This document shows, one piece after another, positions 6,353 through 11,075 of a stretch of 11,075 nucleotides of DNA (positions are counted from its first letter, which is position 1; each line of letters begins with the position of its first letter). The DNA comes from Planctomycetota bacterium (GTDB lineage: Bacteria; Planctomycetota; Phycisphaerae; FEN-1346). A model generated the notes under the pieces. The model made no database searches and was not told the origin of the DNA. It saw only the letters and a program-made list of their open reading frames with translations. The position numbers and the translations under genes were made by a program. The DNA lies in NCBI GenBank assembly GCA_026387055.1, contig JAPLML010000108.1, forward strand, positions 1-11,075, read 5' to 3'.

Positions 6353-7441
6353 ATGGCCGGCAGGAAGATCACGCGGCGGGATTTCGTGAAGGAAAGTGCG
6401 TTGGCGGCGGGCGGCTTGGCCTTGGGGGCATCGGCCCTTCAGGCGGCCGCAACGGACTCCAAGACGATCCTCAACTACAACGAGAACATGGAGTACCACA
6501 AGGCCGGAAAGACCGGCCTCATGGTCTCGGCGGTGGCCATGGGAGGCCACTGGAAACGCATCGAGAAGATGATCCCGCCCGGCACCACCGGCAACGCCAT
6601 CTTCGGCGGCAACCTCGGGGGCGCCGACTTCCAGAAGAACCGCCGCGACGTCGTCACGAAGTGCATGGAAATGGGCATGAACTGGATCGACGCCTGCACC
6701 TGCGACGAGGTCAAGGCCTACGCCAAGGCCCTCGAAGGCCGGCGCGACAAGATGTACCTGGCCTGTTCGTGGTACGAGCGCGAAATGCGCAACGGCAACT
6801 GCCGGACCGAGAAGGCGCTCCTGGAGACGCTCGAGTGGGGCATGAAGGACGCCGGCCTCGACTACGTCGACCTCTGGCGCATCACGATGCACGAGCAGTC
6901 GAAGCAGCACACCGAGGCCGAGGTCGAGCAGATGATGAAGGCCCTGCGGGCCGCCAAGAAGTCCGGCAAGGTCCGCTTCACGGGCTTCTCCTCCCACGAC
7001 CGCAACCACATCAAGTGGATGATCGAGACGTACCCCGACTGCGTCGACGGCTTCAGCACGCCCTACACCGCCAAGACCAAGGAGCTGCCGACCGACAGCG
7101 TGTTCGAGACGGTCCGGAAGTACCAGGTGGCCGTCTTCGGCATCAAGCCGTTCTCGTCGAACTCGCTCTTCAAGGGCGACAGCACTCCTGGCAACCCGGA
7201 CGCGGAAGAGGATGACAAGCGGGCCCGCCTGGCCATCCGCTACATCCTCTGCAACGATGCTATCACGGCGCCGATCCCGGGCCTCCTGAATCCGCACCAG
7301 GTGGAGAATGTGGCCAAGGCCGTCCAGGAGCGCCGCCAGCTCGATAAGACCGAGAAGGCCGAGCTCGATAAGGCCATGGCCGAGGCCTGGGCCAAGCTGC
7401 CGGCCGATTACCAGTGGCTCAAAGATTGGGAGTACGTGTAG
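6353..7441 (+). CDS. Tat-exported aldo/keto reductase-fold protein, paralogue 1
   Basis: The start at 6353 follows AAAGGAG (6337-6343) by 9 nt. The product has 362 residues, with a Tat signal (TRRDFVK, 7-13; hydrophobic ALAAGGLALGASAL; cut near LQAAA). The aldo/keto reductase barrel is recognisable from KTGLMVSAVAMGGHW (53-67), MNWIDA (109-114), RRDKMYLACSW (130-140), LDYVDLWRI (169-177), KVRFTGFSSHDR (206-217), VFGIKPFSSNSLFKG (261-275) and the cofactor-loop-like APIPGLLNPHQVENV (306-320). Of the canonical tetrad only Asp113 is visible. The Tyr position (D+5) is Asp118, the Lys position is Ser139 and the His position is Thr178. A normal oxidoreductase activity is therefore doubtful. The C-terminus is a charged helix ending YQWLKDWEYV, shared by all three paralogues. 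It is the first gene after the 6269 promoter, and the next paralogue follows after a 275-base repeat-filled spacer. Confidence 0.88.
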   Translation: MAGRKITRRDFVKESALAAGGLALGASALQAAATDSKTILNYNENMEYHKAGKTGLMVSAVAMGGHWKRIEKMIPPGTTGNAIFGGNLGGADFQKNRRDVVTKCMEMGMNWIDACTCDEVKAYAKALEGRRDKMYLACSWYEREMRNGNCRTEKALLETLEWGMKDAGLDYVDLWRITMHEQSKQHTEAEVEQMMKALRAAKKSGKVRFTGFSSHDRNHIKWMIETYPDCVDGFSTPYTAKTKELPTDSVFETVRKYQVAVFGIKPFSSNSLFKGDSTPGNPDAEEDDKRARLAIRYILCNDAITAPIPGLLNPHQVENVAKAVQERRQLDKTEKAELDKAMAEAWAKLPADYQWLKDWEYV

Positions 7442-7546
7442 TCATCGTTTAACCGTCGCCGGTACGGCGACGATCGATTGCGGATTGCGAATTGCGGACT
7501 GAACGGCGACAAGCAACGGCCATTTAGCCGCCCAGCTTGCTGGGCG
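7442..7546. repeat. Composite repeat module: hairpin A, heptamer array, linker, hairpin C
   Basis: The module starts at the base after the TAG stop. TCATCGTTTAAC leads to hairpin A (CGTCGCCG-GTA-CGGCGACG, 7454-7472); this copy has TTTAAC in place of TTTAGC. Then come heptamers GATTGCG, GATTGCG, AATTGCG (7476-7496), the linker GACTGAACGGCGACAAGCAA (7497-7516), and CCATTTAGC followed by hairpin C (CGCCCAGC-TT-GCTGGGCG, 7529-7546) and CGTGTTCTGGGG. Hairpin C closes with a CUUG-type tetraloop in RNA. A nearly identical module follows paralogue 2 (8831-8949). Confidence 0.85.
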
Positions 7547-7582
7547 CGTGTTCTGGGGCCGACGGCACCGCGAAGGAAACAA

Positions 7583-7689
7583 GGGTGGCATGGCCACGCG
7601 CTGTTGCGTGGCCATGATGCCACACGCGCGGATAAGAGGCATGGCCACGCAACGGGGCCCGCGACGGCGGGCAGGTGCGTGGCCATGCC
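7583..7689. repeat. Two GGCATGGCCACGC-type hairpins in tandem
   Basis: The first stem is CATGGCCACGC/GCGTGGCCATG (7589-7599/7606-7616), 11 bp with loop GCTGTT. The second is GGCATGGCCACGCA/TGCGTGGCCATGCC (7638-7651/7676-7689), 14 bp, enclosing GCCCGC/GCGGGC (7657-7662/7667-7672). The first is a variant of the palindrome at 6133-6222: it keeps GGGTGGCA at the left and the same GCTGTT centre, but has T/A and C/G pairs where the other has C/G and T/G. The second ends 11 nt before the ribosome binding site of paralogue 2 and might affect its translation. Confidence 0.8.
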
Positions 7690-7700
7690 GCCCCGGGCGA

Positions 7701-7708
7701 AAAGGAGG
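7701..7708 (+). promoter_or_regulatory. Shine-Dalgarno AAAGGAGG that sets the start at 7717
   Basis: AAAGGAGG at 7701-7708 is 8 nt before the ATG at 7717. It rules out the earlier in-frame ATG at 7675, whose extra 14 residues would be encoded by the right arm of a hairpin repeat and by this site itself. Confidence 0.85.
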
Positions 7709-7716
7709 ATGGTGCA

Positions 7717-8811
7717 ATGTCCGGGCGAAGGATCTCCCGGCGGGATTTCGTAAAGGAAAGCGCCCTGGCGGCCGGCGGGGTCGCCCTGGGGTCGTCGGCC
7801 CTGCGCGCCGCCCCGGTCGACACGAAGAAAATCCTCAACTACAACGAGAACATGGAGTACCGCCGCCTCGGCAAGACCGGCCTCATGGTCTCGGCGGTCA
7901 CGCTGGGCGGGCACTGGAAACGGATCGACACGGTCGTCCCGGCCATGCGCAACAGCCCCGGCTGGATGGGCGGCAACCTGGAAGACCCCGCGTTTCAGAA
8001 GAACCGCTATGAGGTGGTCAGCCGCTGCATCGAGGTCGGCATCAACTACATCGACGCCTGCTCCGGCGCCGAGGTGCTCGCCTACAGCAAGGCCCTCGAA
8101 GGCCGCCGCGACAAGATGCACCTGGGCTACTCGTGGTACGAGTACGAGATGCGTTTCAGCCCGTGGCGCGAGTCGCTCGCGAAGATGATGGCGGGCCTCG
8201 AGAGCGGCCTGAAGCAGGCGAAGCTCGATTACGTGGACCTCTGGCGAATAAGCCTGGAGATGGATACGTCGAAGAAGCAGACCGAGAAGGAAGTCGAGAT
8301 CTCGATGGAGGCCCTCGCGCAGGCCAAGACGCAGGGCAAGGCCCGCTTCATCGGCGTCTCGTCGCACGACCGGCCGTGGCTCGCGCAGGCCGTCGCGAAG
8401 TACCCGAAAGAGCTGGAGGTGATCCTCACGCCCTACACCGCCGCGAGCAAGGTCCTGCCCCAGGACAGCCTCTTCGACGCCGTCAGGAAATGCGACGTGG
8501 GCGTGCTCGGCATCAAGCCGTTCGCCTCGAACTCGCTCTTCAAGGGCGATGGCTCCCTGAAGAGCCCCGACGCCGAGGAAGACGACAGGCGGGCCCGCCT
8601 GGCGATCCGCTACATCCTGTCGAACCCCGCCGTCACCGCCCCGATGCCGGGTCTCATCAACACGCACCAGGTCGACAACGTGGCGAAGGCCGTCCAGGAG
8701 CGCCGCCAGCTCGATAAGACTGAGAAGGCCGAACTCGACAAGGCCATGGCCGAGGCCTGGGCCAAGCTGCCGCCGGATTATCAGTGGCTCAAAGATTGGG
8801 AGTACGTGTAG
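7717..8811 (+). CDS. Tat-exported aldo/keto reductase-fold protein, paralogue 2
   Basis: The product has 364 residues from the ATG at 7717. The N-terminus (MSGRRISRRDFVKESALAAG) has a Tat motif at 7-13 that is nearly identical to its neighbours, and the hydrophobic part ends near SALRAAP. Barrel landmarks match paralogue 1: KTGLMVSAVTLGGHWKRI, INYIDA (Asp113), RRDKMHLGYSW, LDYVDLWRI, ARFIGVSSHDRPW, LGIKPFASNSLFKGD and PGLINTHQVDNV. The Tyr position is Ala118, the Lys position is Ser139 and the His position is Ser179, so the canonical catalytic set is again missing. Residues about 145-200 (RFSPWRESLAKMMAGLESGL, EMDTSKKQ) diverge most from the other two, which share TMHEQS there. The last 35 residues are almost identical to paralogue 1. 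The stop lies inside a 20-bp tandem duplication (8801-8840). Confidence 0.88.
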   Translation: MSGRRISRRDFVKESALAAGGVALGSSALRAAPVDTKKILNYNENMEYRRLGKTGLMVSAVTLGGHWKRIDTVVPAMRNSPGWMGGNLEDPAFQKNRYEVVSRCIEVGINYIDACSGAEVLAYSKALEGRRDKMHLGYSWYEYEMRFSPWRESLAKMMAGLESGLKQAKLDYVDLWRISLEMDTSKKQTEKEVEISMEALAQAKTQGKARFIGVSSHDRPWLAQAVAKYPKELEVILTPYTAASKVLPQDSLFDAVRKCDVGVLGIKPFASNSLFKGDGSLKSPDAEEDDRRARLAIRYILSNPAVTAPMPGLINTHQVDNVAKAVQERRQLDKTEKAELDKAMAEAWAKLPPDYQWLKDWEYV

Positions 8812-8840
8812 TCATCGTTTAGTACGTGTAGTCATCGTTT
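8801..8840. repeat. Perfect 20-bp tandem duplication across the stop codon
   Basis: AGTACGTGTAGTCATCGTTT occurs at 8801-8820 and again, unchanged, at 8821-8840. The first copy encodes the last residues (Y, V) and the TAG stop of paralogue 2; the second is a non-coding duplicate. It leads directly into the TTTAGC of the following hairpin. The same 20 bases occur once after paralogue 1 (7431-7450). Perfect identity suggests a recent slippage or duplication event. Confidence 0.95.
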
Positions 8841-8949
8841 AGCCGTCGCCGGTACGGCGACGATCGATTGCGGATTGCGGATTGCGAATTGCGGATTGAG
8901 CGGCGAGAGGCAACGGCCCGCGCCATTTAGCCGCCCAGCTTGCTGGGCG
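8831..8949. repeat. Composite repeat module: hairpin A, heptamer array, linker, hairpin C (second copy)
   Basis: Same order as 7442-7546: TCATCGTTTAGC, hairpin A (CGTCGCCG-GTA-CGGCGACG, 8844-8862), heptamers GATTGCG x3 plus AATTGCG (8866-8893), linker GATTGAGCGGCGAGAGGCAA (8894-8913), a 6-nt extra segment, CCATTTAGC, hairpin C (CGCCCAGC-TT-GCTGGGCG, 8932-8949) and CGTGTTTTGGG. There is one more heptamer than in the first copy. A weak U-run follows the stem here, so this copy could act as an imperfect terminator. Confidence 0.85.
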
Positions 8950-9030
8950 CGTGTTTTGGGCACAACGTGCCGTCGGGCCGAAGCCGTTTGTGTATCGCGG
9001 CTCATGGCGACGGGCGTTACCTGGTTTGAA

Positions 9031-9037
9031 AAGGAGG
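9031..9037 (+). promoter_or_regulatory. Shine-Dalgarno AAGGAGG that sets the start at 9046
   Basis: AAGGAGG at 9031-9037 is 8 nt before the ATG at 9046. The frame is open from 8875, but that extension would be read from the heptamers and hairpin repeat, so it is not part of the protein. Confidence 0.85.
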
Positions 9038-9045
9038 GTGGTGCA

Positions 9046-10134
9046 ATGGCCGAGCGGAAGATCTCGCGGCGGGATTTCGTCAAGGAAAGCGCCCTGGCGG
9101 CCGGGGGCCTGGCGCTCGGCGCGTCTGCCCTGCGGGCGGCCGAGGCCGATACCAGGAAGATCCCCAGCTACAACCCGAACATGGAGTACCGCCGCCTGGG
9201 CCGGACCGGCCTCATGGTCTCGGCGGTCTCGCTCGGCGGGCACTGGAAGCGCATCGAGAAGATGGTCGCCGATGCCGGCAGGGCCGACAGTTGGATCCGG
9301 GCCAACCTGAACGACCCCGGCTTCCAGAAGAACCGGGCGGAGGTCGTCCGCCAGTGCCTCGAGGTGGGCATCAACTACATCGACGCCTGCTGCGGCGCCG
9401 AGGTCACCGCCTACACCCGCGCCCTCAAGGGCCTCCGCGACAAGGTTTACCTGGGCGTCTCGTGGTGCGAGCGCGAGGTGCGAAACGAGGGCTTCCGCAC
9501 CGCCAAGGCCCTCCTCCAGGTGCTCGACGAGGGGTTCAAGGCCAACGGCCTGGAGTACGCCGACCTCTGGCGCATCACGATGCACGAGCAGTCGGGCCGC
9601 CACACCGAGGGCGAGGTCGAGGAGATGATGAAGTCCCTCGAGACCGCCAAGAAGGCCGGCAAGGTCCGCTTCACCGGCCTCTCGTCGCACGACCGCCCCC
9701 ACATCCAGTCGATGATCGAGAAGTACCCCGCCCTCGTCGACGCCGTCTGCACGCCGTACACCGCCAAGACCAAGGCGGCGCCCGAGGGCAGCATGTTCGA
9801 GACCATGAAGAAATACGACGTGGGCTTCTTCGGCATCAAACCGTTCGCCTCCAACTCGATCTTCAAGGGCGACAGCTCGCTGGTGAGCCCCGACCTCGAG
9901 GAAGACGACAAGCGGGCACGCCTCGCCATCCGCTACATCCTCTGCAACCCGATCATCACCTCGCCGATCCCGGGCCTTGTGAACACGCACCAGGTGGACA
10001 ACGTGGCGAAGGCCGTCCAGGAGCGCCGCCAGCTCGACCGGACGGAGAAGGCCGAACTCGACAAGGCCATGGACGAGGCCTGGGCCAAGCTGCCTGACGA
10101 CTATCAGTGGCTGAAAGATTGGGAGTACGTTTAA
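9046..10134 (+). CDS. Tat-exported aldo/keto reductase-fold protein, paralogue 3
   Basis: The product has 362 residues from the ATG at 9046. The Tat signal (SRRDFVK, 7-13; ALAAGGLALGASALRAAEA) is nearly the same as in paralogues 1 and 2. Barrel landmarks: RTGLMVSAVSLGGHWKRI, INYIDA (Asp113), RDKVYLGVSW (131-140), YADLWRITMHEQS (171-183), KVRFTGLSSHDRPHI, FFGIKPFASNSIFKGD and SPIPGLVNTHQVDNV (306-320). The Tyr position is Ala118, Lys is Ser139 and His is Thr178, as in paralogue 1. His180 is two residues past the usual position and is shared with paralogue 1 but not 2. Overall it looks closer to paralogue 1 in residues 145-190 and closer to paralogue 2 around residues 50-125. The TAA stop is formed by the following repeat (GTTTAACCGTCGCC) rather than by the GTG TAG end of the other two genes. 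Confidence 0.88.
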   Translation: MAERKISRRDFVKESALAAGGLALGASALRAAEADTRKIPSYNPNMEYRRLGRTGLMVSAVSLGGHWKRIEKMVADAGRADSWIRANLNDPGFQKNRAEVVRQCLEVGINYIDACCGAEVTAYTRALKGLRDKVYLGVSWCEREVRNEGFRTAKALLQVLDEGFKANGLEYADLWRITMHEQSGRHTEGEVEEMMKSLETAKKAGKVRFTGLSSHDRPHIQSMIEKYPALVDAVCTPYTAKTKAAPEGSMFETMKKYDVGFFGIKPFASNSIFKGDSSLVSPDLEEDDKRARLAIRYILCNPIITSPIPGLVNTHQVDNVAKAVQERRQLDRTEKAELDKAMDEAWAKLPDDYQWLKDWEYV

Positions 10135-10174
10135 CCGTCGCCCGGCGCCATTTAGCCGTCCGCCGCGGCGGACG
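10130..10174. repeat. Shortened repeat module with hairpin D after paralogue 3
   Basis: TTTAACCGTCGCC (10130-10142) is a truncated hairpin A copy that overlaps the stop codon. The heptamers are absent. GCCATTTAGC then leads to hairpin D (CGTCCGCC-GC-GGCGGACG, 10157-10174) and CGTGTTTGGGG. The flanks match hairpin C copies at 7521-7556 and 8924-8959, but three of the eight stem pairs differ, each with the matching change on the other arm. Confidence 0.85.
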
Positions 10175-10195
10175 CGTGTTTGGGGTCAGTGTAGT

Positions 10196-10259
10196 CGCGG
10201 CAACGCCGCGGCGAAGCGATCGGCGAATCGGGCTAAGAGGCCGCGGCGTTGCCGCGGCC
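10196..10259. repeat. Palindromes with alternative pairings upstream of the cytochrome gene
   Basis: CGCGGCAACGCCGCGGC (10196-10212) and GCCGCGGCGTTGCCGCG (10240-10256) are perfect 17-bp inverted repeats. Each arm also folds alone: CGCGGC/GCCGCG (10196-10201/10205-10210) and GGCCGCGGC/GCCGCGGCC (10239-10247/10251-10259). Long-range and local pairings exclude each other. The right hairpin ends 9 nt before the ribosome binding site of the cytochrome gene. This may only be a doubled palindromic repeat, or it may influence translation. Confidence 0.75.
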
Positions 10260-10267
10260 TATGTATC

Positions 10268-10274
10268 AAGGGAG
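10268..10274 (+). promoter_or_regulatory. Shine-Dalgarno AAGGGAG that sets a GTG start at 10282
   Basis: AAGGGAG at 10268-10274 is 7 nt before GTG 10282. It favours this GTG over the ATG at 10261 and the TTG at 10249, which lie upstream of it or inside a hairpin. The protein then begins with a normal lipoprotein signal peptide. Confidence 0.7.
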
Positions 10275-10281
10275 ACGCGGC

Positions 10282-10887
10282 GTGAAGCGCTCATTGTGGA
10301 TCGTGCTGGCCCTTGTCGTGGCGGCCGGCTGCCGGTCGTCCGGCGATCCGGTGTCCGAGAAGCCCAAGGCAAATCCCGAGACGCCCACGTCGGCCGTCGG
10401 CGGCAAAGAGGTCCGCACGTCCGCCGGTCCGGATCTGCTGCTGGCCGACTCGAGCGCCGTAGCGGCCTTGCTGGACGGGCCGGAGGGCATCCAGACCCCC
10501 CCGCGCCGGACGAGGGGCAAGGAGGCCGACAACAACCGCTGCCACGTCTGCCACGTCAACTTCTCGGAGGAGCGGCTGGCGGTGGGGCACGCCTGGGCCG
10601 ACGTCGGGTGCGAGAAGTGCCACGGCCCGTCCGACGCCCACTGCGGCGACGAGGGGAACATCACCCCGCCCACCACCCTGTTCGCCAAGGCCGACATCGA
10701 CAAATCCTGCAAGGTCTGCCACCCCGACGACAGGTTCGTCGAGGGCGCGAAGTCCTGCCCCATCGTGGTCGACGACTCGAAGGGGCCGAAATACTGCACC
10801 GACTGTCACGGCCGGCACCGCATGGAGCGCCGCACCGTCCACTGGGACAAGAAGACCGGCAAGCTGCTTCCGACGGTCGTGGAGTAG
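10282..10887 (+). CDS. Tetrahaem c-type cytochrome lipoprotein
   Basis: The product has 201 residues from the GTG at 10282. Residues 1-17 (VKRSLWIVLALVVAAGC) form a lipoprotein signal peptide, with Cys17 as the probable lipidated residue. The lipobox AAGC is acceptable though not the strongest form. A Pro/Ser/Ala-rich, low-complexity linker runs to about residue 85. The C-terminal domain carries four CxxCH covalent haem-binding motifs: CHVCH (87-91), CEKCH (110-114), CKVCH (143-147) and CTDCH (172-176). Additional histidines (H103, H120, H178, H187) could be distal ligands. The likely role is electron transfer at the outer face of a membrane, with maturation by a c-type cytochrome biogenesis system not seen here. 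Partners are unknown; the Tat-exported oxidoreductases upstream are candidates by proximity only. An ATG at 10261 would add seven residues ahead of the signal. Confidence 0.9.
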   Translation: MKRSLWIVLALVVAAGCRSSGDPVSEKPKANPETPTSAVGGKEVRTSAGPDLLLADSSAVAALLDGPEGIQTPPRRTRGKEADNNRCHVCHVNFSEERLAVGHAWADVGCEKCHGPSDAHCGDEGNITPPTTLFAKADIDKSCKVCHPDDRFVEGAKSCPIVVDDSKGPKYCTDCHGRHRMERRTVHWDKKTGKLLPTVVE

Positions 10888-10972
10888 GGATAGCACAGGT
10901 CGGCCGGGCCCCTGTCTCCAGGCGGTGCCGGTGTACCCGATCAGCGGGCGGAGCGACGGCGCCCAACTGAAC

Positions 10973-11075
10973 GCACTTTAGTGCCTATCCGAATAACCCG
11001 CTCCTCGGGGTGCCACGGCCCGCCGCGGCGGGCCGTGATTTCCGGCGCACTGGTTGCAAGCAACCAGTGGCACCC
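10973..11075. repeat. Cluster of palindromes at the window end
   Basis: Bases 10888-10972 hold nothing I recognise. Then GCACT-TT-AGTGC (10973-10984) is followed by an outer inverted pair GGGTGCCAC/GTGGCACCC (11008-11016/11067-11075) that encloses two perfect hairpins: CACGGCCCGCC-GC-GGCGGGCCGTG (11014-11037) and CACTGGTTGC-AA-GCAACCAGTG (11048-11069). The termini resemble the GGGTGGCAC/GTGCCACCC ends of the 6133-6222 palindrome. The element may continue beyond the window. Confidence 0.75.

Noticed and set aside
8875..9045. N-terminal extension of paralogue 3 to the ATG at 8875
   Set aside because: The extension is translated repeat sequence; a strong Shine-Dalgarno and a Tat signal define the start at 9046.

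Overview
The window reads as a GC-rich chromosomal stretch from a Planctomycetota-like bacterium, probably an environmental genome. The reasons are the density of twin-arginine (Tat) exported Gfo/Idh/MocA and aldo/keto reductase-fold proteins, a HEAT-repeat secreted protein with a C-terminal carbohydrate-binding-like sandwich, a multihaem lipoprotein, and long spacers packed with palindromic repeats. The phylum call is inference; there is no rRNA or tRNA gene here. All genes I can support lie on the + strand.

Layout: (1) 1-536, the 3' end of a large protein, possibly glycoside-hydrolase-like. (2) 536-689, a nested palindromic element. (3) 709-1790, a Tat-exported Gfo/Idh/MocA oxidoreductase gene that is frameshifted and probably internally shortened. 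(4) 1791-2048, stacked repeats. (5) 2028-3260, a second Gfo/Idh/MocA gene whose signal-peptide coding sequence is cut off by a truncated repeat. (6) 3261-3455, repeats. (7) 3456-6029, a secreted HEAT-repeat protein. (8) 6030-6352, palindromes followed by a good sigma70-type promoter. (9) 6353-10134, three tandem paralogues of a Tat-exported aldo/keto reductase-fold protein, each followed by a related repeat module. (10) 10282-10887, a tetrahaem c-type cytochrome lipoprotein. (11) 10888-11075, more palindromes.

Two observations stand out. First, a family of small hairpins in the spacers keeps an invariant TTTAGC (once TTTAAC) immediately before an 8-bp stem. At least four stem sequences occur, with compensatory changes on both arms, so structure is kept while sequence changes. 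These hairpins are arranged with GATTGCG-type heptamer arrays into composite modules, and copies touch gene ends: one replaces the start of the second Gfo/Idh/MocA gene and one supplies the stop codon of the third aldo/keto reductase. Second, by eye the three aldo/keto reductase paralogues lack three of the four canonical catalytic residues (Tyr, Lys, His) while keeping the Asp, the fold landmarks and a near-identical Tat signal. They may be exported non-canonical enzymes or pseudo-enzymes.

How the genes may work together is inference: a cell-envelope set of folded, cofactor-carrying oxidoreductases with a haem lipoprotein as a possible electron carrier, probably tied to carbohydrate turnover. 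The spacers between genes are large and repeat-filled, so a single operon is not evident.
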